From assembly GCF_013201075.1 (NCBI RefSeq), contig NZ_CP053708.1, positions 3,229,501 through 3,293,500 of the forward strand: a stretch of DNA of 64,000 nt. Direction: 5' to 3'. How positions within the stretch are numbered: the stretch's first letter is position 1; each line of letters opens with the position of its first letter. The DNA comes from Lichenicola cladoniae. Lineage in GTDB: Bacteria; Pseudomonadota; Alphaproteobacteria; Acetobacterales; Acetobacteraceae. The notes beneath the pieces are model-generated. The model searched no databases, was not told the origin of the DNA, and saw nothing but the letters and a program-made list of their open reading frames with translations. Made by a program: the position numbers and the translations under genes. Below, one piece after another: positions 38,548 to 47,179 of the stretch.

Positions 38548-39822
38548 GTGAGCCGGCCCGTTACAATGATCCCAACGAGCCAGCCGATCACCACGGACCG
38601 ACCAGTCCGCAGAATATTCCAGGACGGGCAGATGCCCGTCTGGCTCATCATCCTGTTGGGGTCGCTGAGTGCGGTCGGCCCGCTATCGACCGACATGTAC
38701 TTGCCTGCCTTCCCGACCCTGGAGCGGTCGCTGGGCTCGGGCAGCGGCTCGGCGCAGATCACGCTGGCGGCATGGTTCGTCGGCCTTGCAGTCGGGCAGT
38801 TCACCCAGGGGCCGGCATCCGATCGCTGGGGCCGTAAGCTGCCGCTGCTGGTCGGGCTGGCGATCTACTCGATCGGCTCGATCGGATGTGCTGTCAGCCA
38901 CGACCTCTGGAGCTTCAGCGCCTGCCGCTTCCTGGCCGCGCTCGGTGGCTCGGCCGGCATGGTCATCCCGCGCGCCATCGTCCGCGACGTCGCGACCGGC
39001 ACCCAGGGTGCCAAGCTGATGTCGCAGCTGACCCTGGTGCTCGGCGTGGTGCCGGTGCTGGCGCCTTCGCTCGGCGCGCTGGTGTTGACGATCGCCAGCT
39101 GGCGCTGGATCTTCTGGATCGCCACCTTCTACGGCCTGGTGTCGCTGACGATCGTCTATCTGACCCTGCCCGACACCCTGCCCCGCTCGATGAGGCTGCA
39201 TCTTGCGCCGGTCGAGGTGCTCGGCCGCTATATCTCGATCTTCAACGAACGGGTGTTCCTCACCAACACCTGCATCTGCGGCTTCTCGAGCTTCGTGGTG
39301 TTCGCCTATCTGTCCGGCACGCCGATCGTGTTCGAGGAGATCCTGCACTTCACCCCGACCGGCTTCGGGCTGATGTTCGGGATAAACGCCTTCTTCTACA
39401 TACTCGGCACGCAGGTGAATGCCCGGATCGTCGGCCGTGTCGGGGTCGAGCGAATGCTCGGATACGGCATCGCGTCCATGACCGGCGCCGCGATCCTGCT
39501 GACCCTCATGGTCCTGACCGGGCTCGCCGGCCCGCACGGTACCATAATCGCCGCGGCGTTCCCGATCATGTGGGTGATGGCCTCGCTCGGCTTCCTTACT
39601 CCCAATGCGGTCGTGCTCGCGCTGACGGCGCACGCGCGCCATGCCGGCAGCGCATCGGCCCTGCTGGGGACGCTACAATTCTCGTTCGGTGCGCTTGCCG
39701 GCGTGGTGATGGGCATATTTTCCAACATCAGCATGGTGCCGATGGCGCTGGTGATCCTAGTCGGCGTGCTCGGCGCCAACATCGCCCATCGGGCACGCCA
39801 CCCGGAACCGCTCGTTGATTGA
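38548..39822 (+). CDS. Bcr/CflA-type MFS drug exporter
   Basis: This 424-residue twelve-helix transporter has the Bcr/CflA pattern: LSAVGPLSTDMYLPAFPTL in helix 1, GPASDRWGRKLPLL in the first loop, and RAIVRDVATGTQGAKLMSQLTLVLGVVPVLAPSLGAL. Such proteins are proton-driven exporters of drugs such as bicyclomycin or chloramphenicol, or of cysteine. The GTG at 38548 directly follows the tldD stop; an ATG at 38566 is an alternative start. It overlaps the next MFS gene by 8 bases, forming ctaA-tldD-mfs-mfs. Confidence 0.88.
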   Translation: MSRPVTMIPTSQPITTDRPVRRIFQDGQMPVWLIILLGSLSAVGPLSTDMYLPAFPTLERSLGSGSGSAQITLAAWFVGLAVGQFTQGPASDRWGRKLPLLVGLAIYSIGSIGCAVSHDLWSFSACRFLAALGGSAGMVIPRAIVRDVATGTQGAKLMSQLTLVLGVVPVLAPSLGALVLTIASWRWIFWIATFYGLVSLTIVYLTLPDTLPRSMRLHLAPVEVLGRYISIFNERVFLTNTCICGFSSFVVFAYLSGTPIVFEEILHFTPTGFGLMFGINAFFYILGTQVNARIVGRVGVERMLGYGIASMTGAAILLTLMVLTGLAGPHGTIIAAAFPIMWVMASLGFLTPNAVVLALTAHARHAGSASALLGTLQFSFGALAGVVMGIFSNISMVPMALVILVGVLGANIAHRARHPEPLVD

Positions 39823-41044
39823 GCCCGACGTTTCGGCCGGCGCGGACCGCGCGCTGCTCCACCACCCCGGGCTGATCGCATTCCTGTCGTGCCGGACCCT
39901 GTCGTCGCTGGGCTTTCAGATCCAGGCGGTGGCGATCGGCTGGCAGGCCTACTCGATCACCCACCGGCCAATGACCCTCGGGCTGATCGGGCTGGCGCAG
40001 TTCATGCCGATGCTGGCCCTGGTGTTCGTGTCCGGACAGGTCGCGGACCGGTTCGACCGCCGCCGCGTCGCCATGGCGTGCCAGGCACTGGAAGCGCTGT
40101 GTGGGCTCGGGCTTGCCTGGGGCACCTTCCGGCACCTGCTGACGCCCGGCATGATCTACGGGATCGTCGCACTGTTCGGGGCTGCCAAGGCCTTCGAGGG
40201 TCCGAGCCTGCAGGCGATGTTGCCGAGCCTGGTTCCCGCCCAGGTGTTCCCGAAGGCAGCCGCGCTGAACTCGTCGCTGTTCCAGATGGCAACCATCGTC
40301 GGCCCGTCGGCCGGCGGGCTTCTCTACATGGCGGGGGCAGGCAAGGCCTACCTGGCCTGCACGGCGATGTTCGTGCTGGCCGCCTTCGGGATGAGCCTGG
40401 TGCGGCTGGAATCGCCGCCGCGCCCGCGCGGCCCGGTCACGCTGGCCAGCGTGTTCGGCGGCCTCGCCTTCATCCGATCGAGGCCGCAACTGCTCGGTGC
40501 GATATCGCTCGACCTGTTCGCGGTGCTGCTGGGTGGCGCGACGGCCCTGCTGCCGGTGTATGCGCTCGACATCCTGCACGGGAGCCCGTTCTGGCTCGGC
40601 GTGCTGCGTGGCTCGCCGGCGATCGGGGCACTCATGGTATCGCTGCTGCTGGCCCGACGGCCGATCCGGCGCCATGCCGGCATGCTGATGTTCGTCGCCG
40701 TGTTCGTGTTCGGGCTCGCCACCATCGTGTTCGGGATATCGCGCTGGCTGCCGCTCTCGATCCTGTCGATGGCGATCCTCGGCGCGGCCGACGTGGTCAG
40801 CGTGCTTGTGCGTTCGACGCTGGTGCAGATCGGCACGCCGGAGGATATGCGCGGCCGGGTGTCGGCGGTGAACCTGCTGTTCATCGTCACCTCGAACCAG
40901 CTCGGCGAGTTCGAGAGCGGCAGCGTCGCCGCACTGCTCGGTACCACGGAAGCGGTCGTGGTGGGCGGCGTCGGCACGCTGGTGGTCGCCGGCCTGTGGA
41001 TGTGGTGGTTCCCCGCGTTGCGCAGGCTTGACCGCCTCACCTGA
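39815..41044 (+). CDS. MFS transporter (EntS/TetV-like)
   Basis: This 409-residue transporter has SCRTLSSLGFQIQAVAIGWQAYSIT in helix 1, FVSGQVADRFDRRRVAM as the motif-A loop, and LPSLVPAQVFPKAAALNSSLFQMATIVGPSAGGLL. In the second half it has PEDMRGRVSAVN. This layout is typical of the EntS-like/MFS-3 group that exports siderophores and other compounds. The start is a TTG at 39815 inside the upstream gene, 8-base overlap, so expression is probably coupled. Substrate unknown. Confidence 0.87.
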   Translation: MIEPDVSAGADRALLHHPGLIAFLSCRTLSSLGFQIQAVAIGWQAYSITHRPMTLGLIGLAQFMPMLALVFVSGQVADRFDRRRVAMACQALEALCGLGLAWGTFRHLLTPGMIYGIVALFGAAKAFEGPSLQAMLPSLVPAQVFPKAAALNSSLFQMATIVGPSAGGLLYMAGAGKAYLACTAMFVLAAFGMSLVRLESPPRPRGPVTLASVFGGLAFIRSRPQLLGAISLDLFAVLLGGATALLPVYALDILHGSPFWLGVLRGSPAIGALMVSLLLARRPIRRHAGMLMFVAVFVFGLATIVFGISRWLPLSILSMAILGAADVVSVLVRSTLVQIGTPEDMRGRVSAVNLLFIVTSNQLGEFESGSVAALLGTTEAVVVGGVGTLVVAGLWMWWFPALRRLDRLT

Positions 41045-41233
41045 TCGACGTCCTGTTCCCACCAGTCGTTACCTGCCGGGTACTTCGGCCGCTGTCGCAG
41101 CGGCCAACCGACGATCGTCCGTGCACCGGCAAAAGACCGGCTCGGGTAGAACCTTCACGGCCAGGTCATCGTTCTCGCAGCACCCGTTGTCGCAGCCACA
41201 CCGTCGCGGGTCAGCAAAACAAGGAAACGTCGC

Positions 41234-42289
41234 ATGCAGTATCGCACACTTGGTAGATCCGGACTGAAGGTTTCCGTACTCACGCTCGGCACCATGACCT
41301 TCGGCGGCACCGGCCCGTTCGCGAAGGTCGGTTCCACCGATCTCGCGGGCGCGAAACGGCAGATCGATCTGTGCCTCGATGCCGGCGTGAACCTGATCGA
41401 CACCGCCGACATCTATTCCACCGGCCTGTCCGAGGAAATCGTCGGCGAGGCGCTGCAGGGCAAGCGCGAGGATGTGCTGGTCGCGACCAAGGCACGCTTC
41501 CCGATGAGCAAGAACCCGAACGATGCCGGCTCGTCGCGCCACCATCTGATCCGCGCCTGCGAGGCCAGCCTGAAGCGGCTCCGCACCGACTACATCGATC
41601 TCTACCAGTTGCACCAGCGCGACGGGGTGACACCGCTGGAAGAGACCATGGAGGCGCTCGACTATCTCGTGCGTGCCGGCAAGGTCCGTTACGTCGGCAT
41701 TTCGAACTTCTCGGCCTGGCACCTGATGAAAGCCATGGGGATCGTCGAGCGTCACCACCTGGCACGGCCGATCAGCCAGCAGATCCACTACACGTTGCAG
41801 GCGCGCGAAGCCGAATACGAGCTGATCCCGGCATCGCTCGACCAGGGCCTGGGGATCATGGTGTGGAGCCCTCTCGCCGGCGGGCTGCTGTCGGGCAAAC
41901 ATCGTCGCGGCCAGGCGACGCCGGAAGGCACGCGCCAGCTCGCGGAATGGACCGAGCCGCCGATCCGCGACACCGACGCGCTGTATGACATCGTCGAGGC
42001 ACTGGTCGCGGTCGCCGAGGCACGCGGCGTCTCGGCCGCGCAGGTAGCCCTTGCCTGGCTGCTGACGCGGCCCGCCGTCAGCACCGTGGTCGTCGGCGCC
42101 CGCACCGACGCGCAGCTCGTCGACAATCTGAAGTCGGCCGACCTAGCGCTGACATCGGAAGAGATCGCCACGCTGGAAGCGATCAGCCGTCCGCCGTTGC
42201 TCTATCCCTACTGGCATCAGGCCCAGACAGCCTCGGACCGCCTGTCCGAGGAGGATCTGTCGCTGATCCGCCCGCACCTCGCCACCTGA
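41234..42289 (+). CDS. Aldo/keto reductase
   Basis: This is a 351-residue TIM-barrel NADPH-dependent oxidoreductase. The catalytic tetrad is visible: Asp56 and Tyr61 in LIDTADIYSTG, Lys in VATKARF, His in LYQLHQRDG. The cofactor-binding end has the VVVGARTDAQLVDNL segment. The length and the PFAKVGSTDL loop are like the AKR subfamily often annotated as YajO/tas-like. Substrate unknown. It is alone, with hairpins downstream. Confidence 0.93.
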   Translation: MQYRTLGRSGLKVSVLTLGTMTFGGTGPFAKVGSTDLAGAKRQIDLCLDAGVNLIDTADIYSTGLSEEIVGEALQGKREDVLVATKARFPMSKNPNDAGSSRHHLIRACEASLKRLRTDYIDLYQLHQRDGVTPLEETMEALDYLVRAGKVRYVGISNFSAWHLMKAMGIVERHHLARPISQQIHYTLQAREAEYELIPASLDQGLGIMVWSPLAGGLLSGKHRRGQATPEGTRQLAEWTEPPIRDTDALYDIVEALVAVAEARGVSAAQVALAWLLTRPAVSTVVVGARTDAQLVDNLKSADLALTSEEIATLEAISRPPLLYPYWHQAQTASDRLSEEDLSLIRPHLAT

Positions 42290-42329
42290 CGCCGGCATAG
42301 TCTTTCACAGCATCGGCGTTTCGAAGGAC

Positions 42330-42348
42330 CGGTGGCCCACCGATTTTC
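42330..42348 (+). terminator. Hairpin plus T-run after the aldo/keto reductase
   Basis: CGGTG (42330-42334) pairs with CACCG (42338-42342), followed by ATTTTC. A short stem, but correctly placed 40 bases after the stop. Confidence 0.35.
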
Positions 42349-42359
42349 ATGGCCGGTTG

Positions 42360-42386
42360 ACCGGTCGGCATAATATGCCGGCCGGT
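42360..42386. repeat. Near-perfect inverted repeat (12-bp arms, 3-base loop)
   Basis: The arms 42360-42371 and 42375-42386 pair in all but one position (a G-T pair) around an AAT loop. A second hairpin, CTGCCG (42392-42397) with CGGCAG (42406-42411), follows. They lie between the aldo/keto reductase and the sigma-54 promoter of the DUF1217 gene, and may be a terminator or a protein-binding site. Confidence 0.55.
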
Positions 42387-42471
42387 AGAAACTGCCGGCT
42401 CGTCGCGGCAGAAATTGTCGTGTCCTGGTCATGGATTTGAACTGCATCCAGCACCAAAACGACCCGCATGC

Positions 42472-42488
42472 TGGCCCGGTACTTGCAT
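42472..42488 (+). promoter_or_regulatory. Sigma-54 (-24/-12) promoter for the DUF1217 gene
   Basis: TGGCCCGGTACTTGCAT fits the RpoN consensus TGGCAC-N5-TTGCAT with one mismatch. The invariant GG (42473-42474) and GC (42485-42486) are separated by exactly 10 bases. Transcription would begin about 42497, just ahead of the GGAGGG ribosome site of the gene starting at 42511. RpoN promoters are typical of alphaproteobacterial flagellar genes. Confidence 0.65.
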
Positions 42489-42510
42489 CCTCCGGTTGTG
42501 GAGGGTCGGC

Positions 42511-44358
42511 ATGTCAGGAGTTTCCGGATCGAGCGCGCTGGCCGTCTATCTTTCGGTCATCAAGGACGAGCAGGTCCACGTGGCCCAGAGCGTCAAGAGC
42601 GACACGCAGCTCGCCGCGTCGGTCGCGAGCTTCCGCGCCAGTGCCGCCGGCCTCACCAGTGCCGCGGCAATTCTCAAGAACTACACCGCGCTCAGCGTAA
42701 TCACCGGCGCCTACAATATCGGCGGCCAGATCGGCCGCACCGCGGTGCTGAAGGACCTGATCACCCAGGACGCCGATGCCTCGAATTCCCTGGTCCGGCA
42801 GACCGCCAGCACCGACTACCTGCACTTCGCCCGTGCCACCAGCGCACGAGCGACCCAGACCATCTCGCTCGGCGATAGCGGCACACTCAGTCTCGGCACC
42901 AGCGGCGCCAGCGCCTCCTCGCTCACCATGCAGAACACCGCATGGGGTCTCGACACGGCCAAGCAGACGAGCACCGCACCCGGGATCCAGTGGTCGTTCG
43001 TGCTGAACGACGGCACCGCCGGACGCTCGATCGCCGCTGCGCTCACCAATGCCGCCGCCGGCATGACCGGCGCCGGTGGCACATCGGCCACCTACACGGT
43101 CTCGGCGGCCGGGACAGTATCCGGCTCCCCCGGAGCGCCTGCGGTCACCACCACCACCGACAGCGCCGGCAACACCGTCTACGCCCTGGCCCTCTCGACG
43201 GACGCCGCCGGCAACACGATCAAGGGCGTCAGAATCGTCTCGGTGAAAGTCACCGAAGGCACCGCCGCAACCGACCGGACCAGCCAGGTCGGGGCCTTGA
43301 CCGGCGCCTTGAAGGCTGCCGGCTTCAACGCACAGCTGGGCAGCAACGGTGATCTCGCCATCCTCGATCCGCCCGGCGCCGGCACCAACACATTGGCGCT
43401 CAGCTACGGCAACGCGATCGCCGTCGCGACCGGCAACACTCTGGCCATCGACGGCAGGCTGATGCTGGGCGATGCCGGTAAGCTGCTCACCGCCGGCCAG
43501 GTCCTGACCGACGGGACGACCGAGATCGGGACGGTGAAATCGGTCGACAGCCTCGGCAACGTCACCCTCATGGCCCCTCCGAACACCAGCATCAGGGCCG
43601 GCGACACGATCGAGGTGGCACTCGGGATCGGGCTCGCCAATGTCGGCTCGATGCAGGTCACGACAAGCGCAGCGTCGTCCGGAGCCACCACCCTGGCACT
43701 GGGAAATACCGGTGCGGCACTCAGGCCGGGACAGATCATCACCAGCGCCGGGGTGACTGTCGGAACGGTCGGCAGCGTCGATCCCCATGGCAACGTCACC
43801 CTGCTCGCCGGCCTGACGCAGGCGATCGGCCGCGGCGCCTCGCTGGTCGTGCTGCCGTCGGTCTCCGGCGCCCCGACCGCCGCCCTCGCGGACAAGGCCA
43901 ATGTCGACTCCATCGTCAACGCCGACGAGACTGCCTCATACGAAACCCAGATGGGCGCGCAATATCCGGGCATGGACGACGCGCTGTACTACACGCGCAC
44001 CATGGGCAGCATCACCAGCATCGCCGGGCTGATGTCGAACCCCACGCTGCTGAAGGTCGTCACCACCAGCCTCGGCATGGGCGACTGGTTCGGCGGCCTT
44101 GATTTCGACCAGCAGGTCAGCATCCTGACCAAGAAGGTCGACCTGAAGGCGATGACCGGCGTTCCCGGCATCCAGCGCAGCGCCCAGCAATACCTGATTT
44201 CGGAACAGAGTTCGGTAGTGCCGAAACTGACCGGGCTGGTCGCGCTACTGGCCGGACAGTCGCAGTCCGATACCTCGCTGCTGTCGCTGATCACCGGGGC
44301 CACATCGGCCGACGACAGCACCGGCAAGTCCGATCCGATCCTGTCCCTATTCGCCTGA
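42511..44358 (+). CDS. DUF1217 (flagellar-associated) protein with inserted repeat domain
   Basis: This 615-residue protein has both ends of the DUF1217 family: the N-terminal NYTALSVITGAYNIGGQIGRTAVLKDLI (residues about 55-85) and the C-terminal DDALYYTRTMGSITSIAGLMSNPTLLKVV, FDQQVSILTKKVDLKAM (about 490-575). Between them lies a Gly/Thr/Ala-rich insert of roughly 350 residues with a repeated unit of about 55 residues (316-370 and 394-448, sharing G-x-LL-x-x-GQ-(I/V)-x-T, GTV-x-SVD-x-x-GNVTL). DUF1217 proteins occur in alphaproteobacterial flagellar clusters. A GGAGGG site lies 5 bases upstream of the ATG. A well-matched sigma-54 promoter drives it. No other flagellar genes are in the window. 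Confidence 0.8.
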   Translation: MSGVSGSSALAVYLSVIKDEQVHVAQSVKSDTQLAASVASFRASAAGLTSAAAILKNYTALSVITGAYNIGGQIGRTAVLKDLITQDADASNSLVRQTASTDYLHFARATSARATQTISLGDSGTLSLGTSGASASSLTMQNTAWGLDTAKQTSTAPGIQWSFVLNDGTAGRSIAAALTNAAAGMTGAGGTSATYTVSAAGTVSGSPGAPAVTTTTDSAGNTVYALALSTDAAGNTIKGVRIVSVKVTEGTAATDRTSQVGALTGALKAAGFNAQLGSNGDLAILDPPGAGTNTLALSYGNAIAVATGNTLAIDGRLMLGDAGKLLTAGQVLTDGTTEIGTVKSVDSLGNVTLMAPPNTSIRAGDTIEVALGIGLANVGSMQVTTSAASSGATTLALGNTGAALRPGQIITSAGVTVGTVGSVDPHGNVTLLAGLTQAIGRGASLVVLPSVSGAPTAALADKANVDSIVNADETASYETQMGAQYPGMDDALYYTRTMGSITSIAGLMSNPTLLKVVTTSLGMGDWFGGLDFDQQVSILTKKVDLKAMTGVPGIQRSAQQYLISEQSSVVPKLTGLVALLAGQSQSDTSLLSLITGATSADDSTGKSDPILSLFA

Positions 44359-45768
44359 TCCGCCCGCGGCGGCATCGGCCGAGAACGATGCGGTCAGGTC
44401 GGACAGATGCCCGATCTCCTCGAGCTTCAGCCCCTCGGGGGCCACCAGCTTGTTGCGGCCCCGGGCGATGCGCCGCGGCAGGAAGGCGTGCTCGAAGCCG
44501 AGCTTCTGCGCCTCCTTGAGACGCGCCTCCGCCTGCGCCACCTGCCGGACCTCGCCGGACAGGCCGACCTCGCCGAAATAGACCGATCCCGCGCTGGTCG
44601 GCTGCCCGGTCGCGGCCGACGTCAGCGCAGCGGCGACCGCCAGGTCCGCTGCCGGCTCGCCGACACGAAGGCCGCCGGCGACGTTCAGATACACGTCCAT
44701 CCCCGACAGCTTCAGCCCGCACCGGGTTTCCAGCACCGCGAGCAGCATGTTCAGGCGGCCGGTATCCCAGCCGACCACCGCGCGCCGCGGCGACGAGCCG
44801 CTGTTCGGCGACAGCAGCGCCTGCACCTCCAGCAGCACCGGACGGGTGCCTTCGAGGCCGGCGAACACCGCACTGCCGGCAATGTTGCCGCGACGCTCGG
44901 CCAGGAACAGCGCCGACGGGTTCGGCACCTCGGCCAGGCCGCGGTCGGTCATTTCGAACACGCCGATCTCGTCGGTGGCGCCATAGCGGTTCTTGGCGGC
45001 GCGCAGGATACGGAACTGGTGGCCGCGATCGCCTTCGAAATACATGACCGCATCGACCATGTGCTCAAGCACGCGCGGACCGGCGAGCGAGCCTTCCTTG
45101 GTGACGTGGCCGACCAGGATCAGCCCGAAGCCCCGGCTCTTCGCCAGCCGGATCAGCTCGAACGCCGACGAGCGCACCTGCGAGATCGAGCCGGGCGCGC
45201 TGGCGATCGATTCCAGCCACATGGTCTGGATCGAATCGATCACCACCAGGGCGATATCCTGTTCCATCTCCAGCGTCTGGGCGATGTCCACCACGTTGAT
45301 CGCCGCCGCCAGCTCGAGCGTTGGCGCGGTGAGACCCAGCCGCCGGGCGCGCAGCCGAAGCTGATCCACCGCCTCCTCGCCGGAGATGTACATCACCCGC
45401 CGCCCCGCAGACGCCATCGCGGCCGCCGCCTGCAGCATCAGCGTCGACTTGCCGATGCCGGGGTCGCCGCCGACCAGCACCACCGACGCCGGCACCAGCC
45501 CGCCGCCGAGTACCCGGTCCAGCTCGGTGATCCCGGTGCCGATGCGTGGCGGCGGCTCGGCGGCGCCCTCTAGACCGACAAAGCCGATCCGGCCGGGTGC
45601 ACGACCGGCGGGACCGGTCGCGGTCGGCAGCGCCGAGGCCGACCTGGTTTCGGCGGGCTCCTCGACGATGGTGTTCCATTCGCCGCAGGCCTCGCAGCGG
45701 CCGCTCCATTTCGGCCAGATCGCACCGCAGGCCTGGCAGGCGAATCGGGCTACGGGACGCTTGCTCAT
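44347..45768 (-). CDS. radA: DNA repair protein RadA
   Basis: RadA is a RecA-like hexameric helicase that helps process recombination branches. The 473-residue protein has the N-terminal C4 zinc finger (CQACGAIWPKWSGRCEACGEW), Walker A GDPGIGKSTL, Walker B VVIDSIQT, the KNRYGATDEIG signature and a C-terminal Lon-like domain (DVYLNVAGGLRVGEPAADLAVAAAL). The ATG overlaps the upstream stop by 4 bases (ATGA), so it is coupled. Its 3' end overlaps the convergent DUF1217 gene by 12 bases. Confidence 0.97.
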   Translation of the reverse strand: MSKRPVARFACQACGAIWPKWSGRCEACGEWNTIVEEPAETRSASALPTATGPAGRAPGRIGFVGLEGAAEPPPRIGTGITELDRVLGGGLVPASVVLVGGDPGIGKSTLMLQAAAAMASAGRRVMYISGEEAVDQLRLRARRLGLTAPTLELAAAINVVDIAQTLEMEQDIALVVIDSIQTMWLESIASAPGSISQVRSSAFELIRLAKSRGFGLILVGHVTKEGSLAGPRVLEHMVDAVMYFEGDRGHQFRILRAAKNRYGATDEIGVFEMTDRGLAEVPNPSALFLAERRGNIAGSAVFAGLEGTRPVLLEVQALLSPNSGSSPRRAVVGWDTGRLNMLLAVLETRCGLKLSGMDVYLNVAGGLRVGEPAADLAVAAALTSAATGQPTSAGSVYFGEVGLSGEVRQVAQAEARLKEAQKLGFEHAFLPRRIARGRNKLVAPEGLKLEEIGHLSDLTASFSADAAAGGSGE

Positions 45769-46385
45769 GGTGGTGGTTCCGGGCCATCGGACGGCATCGG
45801 CGCCGCGAACAGGTTCGCCTGCATCAACGTGTCGGTCCGGTCCGGGCTCCCGTCGTGCTTTGTCGCGACGCCGGCCACCGCCGGCTGCAGCAGGACCAGC
45901 AGCACGATCGGCGACGCCGGCGGTTTGGGGGTCAGCAGGTAGCGCTGCTCGCGTCCGTCGCGCCCGGCCCCCATCAGCTGCATCCCGACATCATGGACCT
46001 GCATCGCATGCGAGAGCTGCATGGTCAGGGCATGGGCGCCGATGCCGGTGCCGCCGTCGCCGCACCAGCCATCATCGAATGACAGCACCATCAGGTGGCC
46101 CTGCCCGCCGGACACCCGGTAAGCCTGGCCGGGTCTTGCCAGCATCCGCCGTGTCGCCTCGTCGGGAGCCGGGCGATAGGGTGCGCCGGCCAGTTCGGCG
46201 CGGAGCGAGGCCGGGTCCCCGGCATGGATAAAGCAGGTCCGCTCGAACAGCCGGGTCAGTGCCAGCGCCGGGCCCGAACCATCGCCGGGAGCCGCGTCGC
46301 CTTGTGCCGCGGTATCGGGCGAGCCGGCGCGCGCCGTGCTGCAGGCCAGGCCGAACAGCAGCAGCGTCGCCAGGAACCTGACTAT
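45765..46385 (-). CDS. Secreted protein of unknown function; start codon not standard
   Basis: The product (about 206 residues) begins with a signal peptide (RFLATLLLFGLACSTARA) and a globular region with FERTCFIHAGDPASLRAEL, VLSFDDGWCGDGGTGIGAHAL and a hydrophobic C-terminus. I do not recognise a family with certainty; it resembles small NMCC_0638-like secreted proteins. There is no ATG, GTG or TTG at the expected place. The frame is open upstream into mlaF, but that part codes for no signal-like sequence. An ATA at 46383-46385 overlaps the mlaF TAG as ATAG and is 8 bases after GGAG, so it is the likely start. It is in one coupled operon with mlaE, mlaF and radA. Confidence 0.6.
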   Translation of the reverse strand: MVRFLATLLLFGLACSTARAGSPDTAAQGDAAPGDGSGPALALTRLFERTCFIHAGDPASLRAELAGAPYRPAPDEATRRMLARPGQAYRVSGGQGHLMVLSFDDGWCGDGGTGIGAHALTMQLSHAMQVHDVGMQLMGAGRDGREQRYLLTPKPPASPIVLLVLLQPAVAGVATKHDGSPDRTDTLMQANLFAAPMPSDGPEPPP

Positions 46386-47179
46386 CGCCGCAGCTCCATG
46401 CCGATAGGGCCCTCGCGCCGTCCATGGGTGAATTGGTCCACCAGTGGATTGCCGCTCTCGAGCAGCGATGCCGCCGGCCCCTGCCACACCAGCTTGCCCT
46501 GGTAGAGCATGGCGGCGCGGTCGCCGATCCGGGTGGCCGACGCCATGTCGTGGGTGATGGCGATCGCGGTGCAGCCGAGGCGCTTCACGCAATCGACGAT
46601 CAGCCCGTCGATGACGGCGCCCATGATCGGATCGAGCCCGGTGGTCGGCTCGTCGAAGAACAGGATTTCCGGCGTCGATGCGATGGCGCGGGCCAGCCCG
46701 ACCCGCTTCTGCATGCCGCCCGAAAGCTCCGACGGCGCCAGGCTGCCGACGCTCGGGTCGAGCCCGACCTGCTTCAGCACCTCGCCCGCATGCACCAGAG
46801 CCTGGGCCCGGGTCATCTTGTCCTTGCCGCGGCGCGCCAGCAGGCCGAACGCCACGTTTTCCCAGACCGGCAGGCTGTCGAACAGCGCACCGTTCTGGAA
46901 CAGCATGCCGATCCGCTCGCGGGTGGCCTCCTGCTGCCGCCGGCTCTGCGCCAGCACGTTCCGGCCGTCGATCTCGATGCTGCCGGCATCGGGCACCATC
47001 AGGCCGAGGATGCAGCGCAGCAGCACCGACTTGCCGCTGCCCGATCCGCCGATCACCACCATCGAGGTGCCGGCCTCGACATCGAGGTCGATCCCGTCCA
47101 GCACCCGCTTGGCGCCGAAGCTCTTGGTCAGGCCGCGGATGCGGATCTTCGGGGTGGCGTTGCTCGGCTGGCCGCTCAT
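46382..47179 (-). CDS. mlaF: MlaF-type ABC transporter ATP-binding protein
   Basis: This ATPase of a phospholipid transport complex maintains outer-membrane lipid asymmetry. The 265-residue protein has Walker A GGSGSGKSVLL, Q-loop FQNGALFDSLPVWENVAF, signature LSGGMQKRVGLARAIA, Walker B EILFFDEPTTGLDPI and H-loop THDM. The length and the loops after the signature match the MlaF branch. The ATG at 47179 overlaps the permease stop by 4 bases. Partner MlaD and periplasmic components are not in the window. Confidence 0.93.
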   Translation of the reverse strand: MSGQPSNATPKIRIRGLTKSFGAKRVLDGIDLDVEAGTSMVVIGGSGSGKSVLLRCILGLMVPDAGSIEIDGRNVLAQSRRQQEATRERIGMLFQNGALFDSLPVWENVAFGLLARRGKDKMTRAQALVHAGEVLKQVGLDPSVGSLAPSELSGGMQKRVGLARAIASTPEILFFDEPTTGLDPIMGAVIDGLIVDCVKRLGCTAIAITHDMASATRIGDRAAMLYQGKLVWQGPAASLLESGNPLVDQFTHGRREGPIGMELRR

